Below, piece after piece: positions 1 through 8,453 of a stretch of 64,000 nt of DNA. The stretch spans positions 1,560,042-1,624,041 of the forward strand of contig NZ_JARADB010000003.1 in NCBI RefSeq assembly GCF_028765165.1. Direction: 5' to 3'. A program made the position numbers and the translations under genes. The DNA is from Paenibacillus sp. MAHUQ-63. GTDB lineage: Bacteria > Bacillota > Bacilli > Paenibacillales > NBRC-103111. The notes below the pieces were generated by a model that saw only the letters and a program-made list of their open reading frames with translations, was not told the origin of the DNA and made no database searches. Positions within the stretch are counted from its first letter, which is position 1, and every line of letters starts with the position of its first letter.

Positions 1-166
1 CAATCGTGACCGCGGCCGATGTGGTTTTCGCGTCTGCTTCCGCACCCGTGGTCGGAGGTGCATCGATGTCACTCTTCTTCCCTGTGCCCAGGACCGAGCA
101 TCCTGTGGTCAGCAAGGCAATCACCCCCGCGATAGCGGCTGAACGAATCCAATGTTGATGTTTCAT
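1..166 (-). CDS. N-terminal part of a secreted lipoprotein (runs off the left edge)
   Basis: Reading leftwards from the ATG at 166, the first 55 codons encode a short basic start, a hydrophobic helix and a lipobox ending LLTTGC (Cys about residue 23), followed by a polar, Thr/Ala-rich linker. This is a type II signal peptide, so the product should be a membrane-anchored lipoprotein. A GGAGG ribosome binding site sits about 9 bases before the ATG. The start resembles GerMN-domain sporulation lipoproteins of this group, but the domain itself is outside the window, so function is not assigned. Confidence 0.75.
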   Translation of the reverse strand, partial: MKHQHWIRSAAIAGVIALLTTGCSVLGTGKKSDIDAPPTTGAEADAKTTSAAVTI

Positions 167-312
167 TTGCTTATTTCCTCCTTCGAGTTTTGCAGAAGCT
201 TGCCAGGAAGCATCTGCCGTGTATTTTTTTCGGCTTGGCCTGTACACTGCTTGTTCGTATTAATATGTATACGGAGCTTTGTCCGATTTATAACTACTTT
301 TTGTCCACTCTA

Positions 313-366
313 TGAAAAAAACAAAATAGCTGAAAAGCGCGCAGCTTCCGCACGTTTTCAGCTATT
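313..366 (-). terminator. Intrinsic-terminator-like hairpin on the minus strand
   Basis: Perfect 12-bp arms (AATAGCTGAAAA at 325-336 and its complement at 355-366) are followed, in the minus direction, by a T-rich stretch (the A-rich run 315-326). It lies 5' of the lipoprotein gene and 3' of no minus-strand gene that I can identify, so it may block antisense read-through coming from the 1.4-3.9 kb minus-strand genes. Confidence 0.5.
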
Positions 367-438
367 GGAAATGATATGCTATACTTGGTAACATAACCGA
401 GTTGCACATAGAAAGATCCCTATACTGGAGGGCCTATC

Positions 439-1401
439 ATGAGAACATTCCTCAAAGATAAAACACTCATTTTCAATGAATTCCGGGAAGAGGTGTTCAG
501 CCACTACCCGCAAGCCGTCATCGAAGAAGCTGTAGCCCGTCTGCTCGTCGAAATCAAAGGCATCAAGAAAATTCCGCACGAAATGATTGCGTCGACTTTA
601 CTTGGCGTTCTGAGCAAAACCGAAACTTACAATGTCATGTCCACGCTCATGGAGCTGGAAAAAAAGGTCAAACACGATTCCGAGCTGCTCGCCAGCATGA
701 AAGATCCCGCTTATAACGTTCATCGTACGATCGCAATGTCCATCTGCGGCTTGTACGGCAGCGGCGCGGCTTCTCTCTTCGGATTTGTCGATTGCAAATT
801 CCGTTTCTTCTTTCCGACGAAACGGCCGAAGTCGTTTATATCCAAGGGCATCTGCGCCATTGTCGCCTCGACGGCAAGCGTCATTATTTCGGAGAATGTG
901 AAGATCGATTATACGCAGCGCAATCTCGACATGCTCGCAGCAAGAGGCGTGCAGTTGGAAGATATGGTCGAGATCCTGGATCAGCTTCAGCGGCCTTATA
1001 ATCCGGATATGGAGCGCAAGCTATGCGAAGAGCATATCCTTGCGGTGCTGCGCAAGCAGCAGACGTTCCATGCGCTTCAGCTGGCGATCAAAATCGATAC
1101 GGCCGTCGAAGCCGGCGAATTCAAGCCGCAGTATAACCATATTGTCGGCCAGGACGAAGGGCTGTTCGGGGTGGACGAAAGCATCGCAACCGCAGTTCCG
1201 CTCATGTACGGGACGATTGCGCTCACAAATTTCGGGTACCTCGATAAGGAGAAACTCGGAATCATCCAAGACCTCGACAGCGATCACTCCGAGGGCAAAT
1301 GCAACACGTTCATCGACGATATGGTATGCGGCATCGTCGCCGCGGCTTGCGGCCGGCTGGCGCATAATAATATACCGACGTACAGTAAGCCTCTGAAGTA
1401 A
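439..1401 (+). CDS. PgpA/YutG-family protein with two tandem PgpA-like halves
   Basis: The C-terminal half (about residues 165-315) matches the phosphatidylglycerophosphatase A / YutG family: GVDESIATAV, then YGTIALTNFGYLDK, then the acidic FIDDMVCGIVAA motif and RLAHN. That family is usually ~165 residues; this protein is 320. The N-terminal half (about 45-155) aligns by eye with the same pattern (TIAMSICGLYG, FGFVD, FISKGICAIVAS) but lacks the Asp-Asp pair, so it looks like a decayed second copy. If active, the protein would dephosphorylate phosphatidylglycerol phosphate or act in a related lipid role. GAGG precedes the ATG at 439; a strong hairpin follows the stop. Confidence 0.8.
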   Translation: MRTFLKDKTLIFNEFREEVFSHYPQAVIEEAVARLLVEIKGIKKIPHEMIASTLLGVLSKTETYNVMSTLMELEKKVKHDSELLASMKDPAYNVHRTIAMSICGLYGSGAASLFGFVDCKFRFFFPTKRPKSFISKGICAIVASTASVIISENVKIDYTQRNLDMLAARGVQLEDMVEILDQLQRPYNPDMERKLCEEHILAVLRKQQTFHALQLAIKIDTAVEAGEFKPQYNHIVGQDEGLFGVDESIATAVPLMYGTIALTNFGYLDKEKLGIIQDLDSDHSEGKCNTFIDDMVCGIVAAACGRLAHNNIPTYSKPLK

Positions 1402-1420
1402 CACAATACTGAAGTAACAC

Positions 1421-1459
1421 AATAAACCCTCATGACGTAATTGGTCATGAGGGTTTATT
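1421..1459. terminator. Bidirectional intrinsic terminator
   Basis: Perfect 16-bp arms (AATAAACCCTCATGAC at 1421-1436 and complement at 1444-1459) around a 7-base loop, lying between convergent genes (pgpA-like on plus, metallo-hydrolase on minus). T-rich ends occur on both sides. Confidence 0.85.
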
Positions 1460-1471
1460 GGTGTCAAGCAG

Positions 1472-2455
1472 CTATGAACTTCTGCCCGCTGCGACATATT
1501 GGATCAGCTCCGCTGCCGGGTCGGCTGCGCGGATGCGTCCCTCCGCTTCGAGCAGGATGAGGTGCGCGATCGTCTCCGACAGCGCGAACCTCATCTGGTG
1601 AATGCTGAGCCGGTCGCCGAACGTCGCCCGGCATACCTCATAAGCGCTCAGCGGCGCGCTTAGCTGCCCTTCCATGAGCGCGAGCCGCTCATGATGATGG
1701 CGCACGAGCTCCTCCGTGCGCGCATTAAAGCCCTGCCATGGCTCCCGGTGTCCCGGGTAAGCCATGCGCACCTTCAGCCTGCCGATCTCCTGCAGGCTGG
1801 TCAAGTACGCGCCGAGCGGATTCTCTTCCACCTGCGGGAGGAAGGAAACGTTCGGCGATATTTGCGGCAGGACATGGTCGCCGCAAAACATCACCTCCGC
1901 CTCGGCATCGTAGAAGACCAGATGACCCGCGGCATGGCCGGGGGTCTCGATGGCTTCGTACACGCGGTCTCCGAGGCGCACGGGTCCTTCACGCAGCAGC
2001 GTCACCTGAGGCTGCGGCGAAACCAGCTCGACGAAGCTCTCCATGTGCTTCGTCATCTCCGCAAGCCCGGCTTCCGGGAAGCCATGCCGGGCGAAAAGCG
2101 CCAGCAGCAGCGCCGACATCGGCTGCTCCGCGCCCCACAGGAGCTGCACTTGCGCGTACCCGGTCTCCGAGAGGAGAACCGGCGCGCCCGTGCGCTCCTG
2201 GAACCATCCGGCCATCCCGTAATGGTCGGGATGGTGGTGCGTGAGCACAATCTGCTCGATGTGCTCGAAGGCGATGCCGCGCTGCTGCAGCACCTCCTGC
2301 CAGCGCGCCTCCGCATCCGGGGTGTGCAGCCCCGGATCGATTACGGTGTAGCCCCGGCTGCCGCGGATCAAATAAGCGTTCACCCAGCGCAGCGGAAAGG
2401 GCAACGGCACCTTCACTTGCGTTATTGTATCTGTATGTTCTGTCACGATGTTCAT
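1472..2455 (-). CDS. Metallo-beta-lactamase-fold hydrolase
   Basis: A 327-residue MBL-fold protein. The metal-binding motif reads THHHPDH (a THxHxDH type), preceded by an N-terminal beta segment (YTVIDPGLHT) and followed by ETPGHAAGHLVFYD and GDHVLP, which hold further metal ligands. A C-terminal helical region (about 250-320) resembles the winged-helix tail of LACTB2/glyoxalase-II-like members. Substrate unknown. The ORF extends upstream to 2485, but the ATG at 2455 (MNIVTEH) has AAGGATG spacing and avoids overlapping the methyltransferase; the two genes are 7 bp apart and probably cotranscribed. Confidence 0.87.
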   Translation of the reverse strand: MNIVTEHTDTITQVKVPLPFPLRWVNAYLIRGSRGYTVIDPGLHTPDAEARWQEVLQQRGIAFEHIEQIVLTHHHPDHYGMAGWFQERTGAPVLLSETGYAQVQLLWGAEQPMSALLLALFARHGFPEAGLAEMTKHMESFVELVSPQPQVTLLREGPVRLGDRVYEAIETPGHAAGHLVFYDAEAEVMFCGDHVLPQISPNVSFLPQVEENPLGAYLTSLQEIGRLKVRMAYPGHREPWQGFNARTEELVRHHHERLALMEGQLSAPLSAYEVCRATFGDRLSIHQMRFALSETIAHLILLEAEGRIRAADPAAELIQYVAAGRSS

Positions 2456-2462
2456 TCGCCTG

Positions 2463-3194
2463 TCATCCTTCCTTGCGCCCCACAAAAATCATCCGGCTGG
2501 AAGCATCCGCCTCGTAAGCCTGGCCTTCATACCCGCCGTACACATGGTCGATATGTAATCCCGCGCGGTGCAGCATCGTTTCGAACGCCGCCCGGTCGTA
2601 CAGCTTCACCTGTTCCAAATAATTCCTCTCCGCAAGACCTTCTTGCGAAATTACTATTCGCTTGCGCACGCAGCCATCCTCGATCGCTCTGGCTTCGCGA
2701 ATACGCAGGTCCCCTTCCGTCCTTTCGGACTGCAGGACCAAATGCTTTTGAATATAGACCGGATTCAGGAAATCGACGATGAAACGGCCGCCTTGGTTAA
2801 GCAAACGGTTCATCTCGTGGAACACCCGTTCGTTCTGCTCATCCTCGTCGAAATAGCCGAATGAAGTAAACAAATTCACCACGGCATCGAACTCGTGCCG
2901 GATCGGAACATTCCGCATATCACCGCGCAGCCAGTTGACCCGCTTGTCTTGATCAAGCTTCACCGCTTCACAGAGCAGAACCTCGGACAAGTCCACGCCC
3001 GTAACTTGATAGCCGAAGTCCGCCAATGCCAGCGAATGTCTGCCCATCCCGCAGCATAAGTCCAGCACCTCGGCCCCTTGGGGCAAGTCGAGCCAGTCGA
3101 TCATCTTTTTCACTTCATGATAAGCGCCCTGCATGTCCCGATGCTTGTATACGAGCAAATAGTCATTCCCGAAACTTTCCTGATACCAAGCCAT
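2463..3194 (-). CDS. Class I SAM-dependent methyltransferase
   Basis: A 243-residue Rossmann-fold methyltransferase. Motif I is VLDLCCGMGRHSLAL (about residue 40), followed by the acidic end of strand 2 (VTGVDLS), WLRGDMR and VVNLFTSFGYF as motifs II-IV. A C-terminal beta-rich region is typical of small-molecule methyltransferases of this family. Substrate not identifiable. AAGGTG lies ~10 bases before the ATG. It is the first gene of a likely two-gene unit with the MBL-fold hydrolase downstream. Confidence 0.87.
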   Translation of the reverse strand: MAWYQESFGNDYLLVYKHRDMQGAYHEVKKMIDWLDLPQGAEVLDLCCGMGRHSLALADFGYQVTGVDLSEVLLCEAVKLDQDKRVNWLRGDMRNVPIRHEFDAVVNLFTSFGYFDEDEQNERVFHEMNRLLNQGGRFIVDFLNPVYIQKHLVLQSERTEGDLRIREARAIEDGCVRKRIVISQEGLAERNYLEQVKLYDRAAFETMLHRAGLHIDHVYGGYEGQAYEADASSRMIFVGRKEG

Positions 3195-3216
3195 TTTGTT
3201 GTCACACCTTCAATTT

Positions 3217-3915
3217 CTATTTATGATGATTAGGAATTTCAAATGAGTTCAACTTCGACCGCACAATTCGCAAGCCTTCGGCAGCTTCTTCTCGGGAGAA
3301 ATTGCCTGCTTCGAGACGATCTTCATCCGTTTCCAACAGAGCTTCATAGAAAGCAGTGCCTTGCCGGAGAAACTCCGATTGTCCCGGATGATCCTCCATA
3401 TAATGGAAAATGACATCCTCCGCCTTTGCATAATCACCCATTTTGGCATAGTGGGCAAAGAGCAGTCTCTGCACATCTTCGGGAATCACCCAAGACTGCA
3501 GCCTTCCCAAGCTGGCCTGAATGCGGGATGTAATCTCCGCTGTTTCCTCATCCTCAGGCGCTACTTGCGGAGAAAGCGACAAGTGAAGCAGCAGATCCAA
3601 CGATTTCAGATAGGCGCGATACGCCCCGTCGGTTTCCTCATGCTGCTTCAGCAAATCTCCATGCCCCACAAGCATGTCCCCGATCACCATCGCCTTCGCC
3701 GTGTCCAGATTCCCCTGATAGGACAGCAGCTCCAGGATATCCTTGCTCGACAACGCCTGAAGCGAATGAATATGGAGTCCGAGCAGGTGGCGGCTGGCTT
3801 CATCCAACTGCTGCTGAGCATCCTCCAACTGGATGTGTTCCTTATTAAAAAGAATGCGGTGCAGCACCAGTGTCATTTGCTCGATCTGCCGCATAAAATA
3901 ATCGCGTTTGAACAT
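3217..3915 (-). CDS. DUF6483-family protein
   Basis: A 232-residue soluble, helical protein beginning MFKRDYFMRQIEQMT, a start I recognise from the DUF6483 family of Firmicutes. The rest is rich in paired helices (tetratricopeptide-like periodicity, e.g. the segment around YAKMGDYAKAEDVIF, residues ~165-185). No catalytic motif is visible. GAGGGGG lies 8 bases before the ATG. It lies 22 bp upstream of the methyltransferase gene and could share its transcript. Function unknown. Confidence 0.8.
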   Translation of the reverse strand: MFKRDYFMRQIEQMTLVLHRILFNKEHIQLEDAQQQLDEASRHLLGLHIHSLQALSSKDILELLSYQGNLDTAKAMVIGDMLVGHGDLLKQHEETDGAYRAYLKSLDLLLHLSLSPQVAPEDEETAEITSRIQASLGRLQSWVIPEDVQRLLFAHYAKMGDYAKAEDVIFHYMEDHPGQSEFLRQGTAFYEALLETDEDRLEAGNFSREEAAEGLRIVRSKLNSFEIPNHHK

Positions 3916-4110
3916 CCGTTACGCCCCCTCTGCCCAAAGAAAATGCCTCATTTCAGCTTACCATGCCACGGAAAGAAACTCAAAAGAAGAGATCGCCTAT
4001 TTTTAGCCATGGACCGCACCATTGGCAACAGCCCTTCATAAACTAATTTTGACTGTATCCCTAAACCTTGTATTTCCCAATACCCGAGCAAGGAGGGGTG
4101 ACACACATCC

Positions 4111-4332
4111 ATGGGCAGCGACCACAAAAACAAATTTCTACTTACAAACCGCGAACGCGAAGTATTCGAACTATTAGTGCAGGACAAAACGACGAAGGAT
4201 ATCGCACAGCAGCTTTTCATCAGTGAGAAAACTGTGAGAAATCATATTTCCAATGTCATGCAAAAGCTGAACGTAAAGGGTCGTTCACAAGCGGTTGTAG
4301 AACTGATCAAGCTTGGGGAATTAAAGATCTGA
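4111..4332 (+). CDS. gerE: GerE-type LuxR-family HTH regulator of late spore-coat genes
   Basis: 73 residues that are almost entirely a LuxR/GerE helix-turn-helix: LLTNREREVFELLVQDKTT, IAQQLFISEKTVRNHISN, and MQKLNVKGRSQAVVEL. The length and sequence closely match Bacillus GerE (74 residues), the mother-cell regulator that acts with sigma-K on spore coat genes. No receiver or sensor domain is present, as in true GerE. A long purine-rich AGGAGGGGTG ribosome site precedes the ATG. Monocistronic, closed by a hairpin at 4357. Confidence 0.93.
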   Translation: MGSDHKNKFLLTNREREVFELLVQDKTTKDIAQQLFISEKTVRNHISNVMQKLNVKGRSQAVVELIKLGELKI

Positions 4333-4356
4333 TTCCGTCAGCAGAGGGATCCATGT

Positions 4357-4398
4357 AAGCCTTCGAGCCTCCATTGGAGGATTCGAGGGCTTTTATGT
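4357..4398 (+). terminator. Terminator of gerE
   Basis: Imperfect hairpin (AAGCCTTCGAGCCTCC ... GGAGGATTCGAGGGC) with a 3-base loop, followed by TTTT. Confidence 0.75.
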
Positions 4399-4522
4399 TG
4401 CAGACAAGATCTCCCGCACTATGTGAACGTTTTGTTAACCCAACATTTCGACAACAACCGATCTCAGGCATGTACTATGATAAGAGCAAGTACATTACAT
4501 CTTTAGGAGGCTTTTACCCCGC

Positions 4523-4708
4523 ATGATAGACGTGATCGCCGAACAAAAAAACGTGTTTTCCCTGTCACAACTCCTGAACGTGGAACCTGGCATTCTGCTC
4601 CGGCTCTGCCAATATATTGAGTCTAGAGGCCACCAGTTCACCAAATCAGCGGAAGGCGCCTTTGAATTTAACGATAATGATATCGCCGTTATTTTAGCCC
4701 TTTATTGA
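4523..4708 (+). CDS. Small 61-residue protein of unknown function
   Basis: A short ORF starting MIDVIAEQKNVFSLSQLLNV with AGGAGG 12 bases upstream and its stop codon inside a strong terminator, which argues it is a real gene despite its size. The sequence looks like two or three short helices (SLSQLLNVEPGILLRLCQYI) reminiscent of a small winged-helix or HTH fold, but I do not recognise a family. Isolated, no operon partner. Confidence 0.6.
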   Translation: MIDVIAEQKNVFSLSQLLNVEPGILLRLCQYIESRGHQFTKSAEGAFEFNDNDIAVILALY

Positions 4709-4723
4709 GGGCTAATTTTTTTT
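4694..4723 (+). terminator. Terminator overlapping the stop codon of the small ORF
   Basis: Arms TTAGCCCT (4694-4701) and AGGGCTAA (4708-4715), then a run of eight T. The TGA stop (4706-4708) lies in the loop and right arm. Confidence 0.85.
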
Positions 4724-4727
4724 GCTT

Positions 4728-4920
4728 GCGCGCGCGGAAATACGTTCCTCTATTTGCGATAAAATCGGCTGATATCTTGGCTAAGCGGAAATATAGTGCC
4801 TTATTTGCAGGAATACAGCCTCAGGCATGCCATTTTGAATGAAATAAGGAATCCTATTTCCCCTTCGGCGGCTGATTGGCTGTTTTCTCGTGAAATAGCG
4901 CATCCTATTTCCTTGTCGCT
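4728..4920. repeat. Cluster of GGAAATA / TATTTCC short inverted repeats
   Basis: Non-coding. At least four copies of a ~20-base imperfect palindrome of the form GGAAATA-n-CTATTTGC (near 4737, 4789, 4850 and 4901). The spacing is irregular. Looks like a dispersed intergenic repeat family; no gene seen. Confidence 0.55.
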
Positions 4921-4977
4921 GTGCTCTCAACCATGTCGTATGGGTCATCGACCTAAGACTAGAGCTCTGTGACAGCT

Positions 4978-5170
4978 CTAACGGACACAGCAGCCGTTAT
5001 ATGGGCGAAATGCATCCCGTTTCTTTTCTAACGGACAGCAGCGACCTTATTTCGCCAATTCTTAGGCGAGAATGGGTTCAACTAGGCAAATAACGGCACT
5101 GGTGTCCGTTACATTGGTAACGTGGCCCTCTCCCAATGAATAAGGGCCGCTCTGTCCGTTAGCGGGGGCG
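4978..5170. repeat. Single copy of the AACGGACA/CCGTTAT intergenic repeat
   Basis: Contains TAACGGACACAGCAGCCGTT, a second forward AACGGACA element, a reverse element (GCACTGGTGTCCGTTAC) and a terminal CTGTCCGTTAG in the same order as each unit of the triplicated repeat at 30142-30966, though more diverged. Non-coding. Confidence 0.75.
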
Positions 5171-5231
5171 GACCCATGCTAGGCTAGTGCCCTACGTGCG
5201 CTAGCCTAGCTGAGTAACACAAGGTACCCAT

Positions 5232-5260
5232 AAAAAAAGAAGCCCCGCACGGGACTTCTT
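5232..5260 (-). terminator. Minus-strand intrinsic terminator
   Basis: On the minus strand: AAGTCCCG, short loop, GGGGCTT, then a run of seven T. It lies about 950 bases beyond the stop of the SLH-domain gene, so either that gene has a very long 3' end or the intervening tract was once part of a minus-strand gene. Confidence 0.75.
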
Positions 5261-6205
5261 CCACTGCTCTACTTCCTTTCCTGCTCCTCAACCTGCACCG
5301 CTCTTGCTACTTCTCCCATTACTGCTACTGTTTTTACTCGCTCCTGCTTCTGTTTCTGCTCCTGCTCCTGCGTCTGCTTCTACTTCTATTCCTTCTTTTA
5401 CTCGCTGCTGCGGCACCTGCTCTGCCCATGTTTTGCTCTAGTCCTTGCTTCTGCTACTACTTCTGCTACTTCTGCTGCTTCTGCTACTGCTGCTACTGCC
5501 GCTACTGATGCTGCTGCTACTGCCGCTACTGCTGCTCCTGAGTCTACTTCTACTTTTACTTCTATTTCTAATTCTACTTCTATCTTTGTTCCTGCTTCTA
5601 CTTTCGCTTGTGCTGCTCCTGCTCTTGCTTCTACTTTTGCTTGTGCTGGTCCTGCTCTTGCTTCTGCTTCTGATGTGCTACTGTTTATACTTTTGCTACT
5701 GCCCCTGTGCTACTGTTCATGCTTCTGCTTCTGTTTCTGCTTCTGCTCCTACTTTCCGCTGCGCTGCTACTGCTGCCACTGCTACTGCTCCTGCTTCTAC
5801 CCTTGCACTTACCTACTCCCATACCACCGTTCTACTAGCTCCTTCTACTCCCGTACGTAAACTAACCGAAATTCCCATACTCCACTTGCTTCTCTATCTA
5901 CTTGTACCTGCCCCGTTCTATCATTACTCTTGCTCTCGATCACTTACTCTTGCTCTCGGCTCACTTACTCTTGCTCTTGATCACTTACTCTTGCTCTCGA
6001 TCACTTACTCCTACTCTTACCCTTACTTTTACTTACACCTTCTTCACTACTGCTTTGCTACTGCTATACTACTTTTACTCCTACTTCACTCCTGCCTTAC
6101 TCCCCCTACACTCACCCTTGCTCTTCCTCGACAACCCCAACTTCTACACCTGCTCTTACACTTTAACCTGGAACTCCTACTCCTACTCCTACTCCCAACG
6201 TGCCA
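5261..6205. repeat. Pyrimidine-biased low-complexity tract (CTGCTTCTGCTC-type)
   Basis: Nearly 950 bases of degenerate 3- and 6-base repeats (GCT, TCT, CCT, ACT) giving a plus strand very rich in C and T. Around 5920-6010 there are about four copies of a 20-base unit (TCACTTACTCTTGCTCTCGA). On the minus strand, 5401-5709 is a 103-codon stretch free of stops, with no usable start codon, that would encode an Ala/Val/Glu-rich repeat; other frames are similarly broken. A Leu-rich plus-strand frame (5445-6254) is a by-product of CTN codons. I see no functional gene. Confidence 0.7.
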
Positions 6206-8296
6206 TTACTTAACCGTAATCGAAGTAACAACATTATTCGTCCCTTTCAGCTGAATCTGCTGCCCTTCCTTAAACAAGGACAGGTTGCCGGAGATCGTGA
6301 CAGTGGACGCGACTTGATAGACCACCGTTTGCACACTGCCGTTTACGGATCGCTCAATTGAAATCGTCGCCAGGCCGCCTGCCGAATTGAGGGTCGTTCC
6401 TTTCATTTTGCCGGTCACATCGAAGGACACATTCGCATCCACCATTTTCGTCACTTCAATATAAATGACTTTATTGTCGGAGGTGCGAATATCGACCTCA
6501 TCGCCGATTTTGAGGTCACCCACACCCGCTTTCACTCCGTTACGATAGACGATGACGTCCGGATGCAGCACAAATGTCGTAGTTACACCCGATTTCGTGA
6601 GCCTAAGCTCATTATTGACAACAGTGGCGCTAACCGTCCCGTTGGTTATGATAGGCTGCACCATTTTAGTCACTTCAATATAAATAGCCTTGTTCTCCGA
6701 GGTGCGAACGTTCACTTCATCGCCAACCTGCAGAGCGGCAGCGGTAACCTTCACTCCATTGCGGTATATGATCGCATCCGGATGCACGATGATTTCATAA
6801 TTCACGCCATCTTTCACTAGCTTGAGCACATTATTGCTGACAGCGGCTGTAATAGTCCCGCTATTGGTGATCGCTTGCGCCGTGCGCGTCACTTCGATGA
6901 AAATCACTTTATTCTCCGATGTCCGCACATTGACTTCATCGCCAACCTGCAGAGCGGATACGGCAACCTTCACACCGTTACGGTATACGACGACATCCGA
7001 ATGCAGCGTATAATCGGAAGTCACGCCGGATTTGGTAAGCTTCAGCACATTGCCGCTTACGGCCGCCGCAACGGTGCCGCTGGTGGAAACAGGTACGACC
7101 GGACGGATCACTTCGACGTAAATGACTTTGTTCTCGGAGGTGCGGATGTTCACTTCATCGCCGATTTTCAATTCGTACGGACTCACACGAACCCCATTGC
7201 GGTAAGCGACGATATCCGGATGGAAAGCTAATGTAGAGGTAACGCCAGACTTCGTCAGCGTCAATGTATTGTTCGCTACCGCCGCACTGATAATGCCGCT
7301 GTAGATTGTCGTTTGTACAGATTTGGTCACTTCAATATAGATGATTTGATTGTTAAAAGTGCGCACTTTCACTTCGTCCCCAGCCAGCAGGGCCGACGGG
7401 CTTACCTTGGTTCCGTTACGGTACACAAAAACGTCCGGATGCAGAGCATACGTCGTCGTTATGCCCGAACTTGTCATCACCAAGGAGGAAGTACCCGTAA
7501 CGCTATCCACGGTTCCTGTTATCGTGCCGTTCGTTTGATCCGGCAATTGACCGCCAGTCCGATCAAGCAATGCGGCTAGCTGTGCTCGCGTCACAGGCTG
7601 ATTCGGCCGGAAGGTGTTGTCCTCGAAGCCGTCGATCAACGCTTTTTCCAACGCCACAGCGACATAGCCGACAGAGCCGGCCGGAATTTGCTTCGCATCC
7701 TTGAAAGGCAGCGTCGTATTCATTTTCGCTTTGGCCTGGGCTTCCAGCTTCAAGGCTTTGACGAGAAGCGTCGTCGCCCACAGCCGGTCCGCTTCCTTCG
7801 AAGGCTGCACCATGTCGTCGTTTTCCGAGAACAGATCGTTCTCTAACGCAACGGCCACATAGCCTACGGCCCAAGCAGGAATTTTATCCGCATCTTTGAA
7901 GTTGAGTCGTGTGCTCATTTCGGCCGATGATTCCGCTTGGCTGCGAAGTCCCATTAGACGAACGGCTGCTGTGATCGCTTCTATCCGCGTCACGGTATTA
8001 TGCGGTTTGAACGTACCATCCTCATAACCTTCAAATACACGCTTCGAAGCTAAACTTGCAATATATCGTATGGCCCACTCTGCATTCTTCAAATCTTCAA
8101 ACGTGAGATGAATTTCAGCTTTCCCGTTGTCTTTCCACTTGCCATAAGCGTTCCCATTGCCATTACCATTGCCATTACCGTTGCCGTTTCCATTGCCATT
8201 CCCATTGTCTTTGGCCATAACGGCTGTACTGCTCCCCATGATCGTAACAACGGCAAGGCCTGTCGCGATGATTTTTTTGAGCTTCAAGCTACACAC
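6206..8296 (-). CDS. S-layer-homology protein with five to six ~67-residue repeats
   Basis: A secreted cell-wall protein of about 690 residues. Order: signal peptide (hydrophobic, ending AVMA), a Gly-Asn alternating linker (residues ~30-50), three SLH domains (about 65-125, 130-190, 195-255, e.g. GYEDGTFKPHNTVTR and GFEDNTFRPNQPVTR) that bind secondary wall polymers, then five clear copies of a ~67-residue unit with the core HPDVxVYRNGVK and GDEVNVRTSENK, plus a degenerate sixth at the C-terminus. The start is uncertain: GTG at 8296 is only 3 bases from AAGGAG, whereas an in-frame TTG nine bases further in (MKLKKIIA) has better spacing. The repeat unit may be a small beta-barrel; ligand unknown. 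Confidence 0.9.
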   Translation of the reverse strand: MCSLKLKKIIATGLAVVTIMGSSTAVMAKDNGNGNGNGNGNGNGNGNGNAYGKWKDNGKAEIHLTFEDLKNAEWAIRYIASLASKRVFEGYEDGTFKPHNTVTRIEAITAAVRLMGLRSQAESSAEMSTRLNFKDADKIPAWAVGYVAVALENDLFSENDDMVQPSKEADRLWATTLLVKALKLEAQAKAKMNTTLPFKDAKQIPAGSVGYVAVALEKALIDGFEDNTFRPNQPVTRAQLAALLDRTGGQLPDQTNGTITGTVDSVTGTSSLVMTSSGITTTYALHPDVFVYRNGTKVSPSALLAGDEVKVRTFNNQIIYIEVTKSVQTTIYSGIISAAVANNTLTLTKSGVTSTLAFHPDIVAYRNGVRVSPYELKIGDEVNIRTSENKVIYVEVIRPVVPVSTSGTVAAAVSGNVLKLTKSGVTSDYTLHSDVVVYRNGVKVAVSALQVGDEVNVRTSENKVIFIEVTRTAQAITNSGTITAAVSNNVLKLVKDGVNYEIIVHPDAIIYRNGVKVTAAALQVGDEVNVRTSENKAIYIEVTKMVQPIITNGTVSATVVNNELRLTKSGVTTTFVLHPDVIVYRNGVKAGVGDLKIGDEVDIRTSDNKVIYIEVTKMVDANVSFDVTGKMKGTTLNSAGGLATISIERSVNGSVQTVVYQVASTVTISGNLSLFKEGQQIQLKGTNNVVTSITVK

Positions 8297-8453
8297 ACTC
8301 TCCTTCTTAGCGAATGACTACATCAAATGGGTTCGTCGACTTGGTAATTTTTAGGAGGGTAGTGTCGGATAAAATTTTCACTATCAACCGATTGGCGTAA
8401 GCACCGCCATTATGCTATGTTGGAAGAAATTGCATGTAAGGAGCGACGCTCGA

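Noticed and set aside
1691..2782. Long plus-strand frame across the metallo-hydrolase and methyltransferase genes
   Set aside because: Shadow of two well-supported minus-strand genes; Arg/His-rich composition without domain features.
5445..6254. Plus-strand frame with a very long Leu run
   Set aside because: It is a by-product of the CTN-rich low-complexity tract, has no ribosome site, and overlaps the end of the SLH gene.
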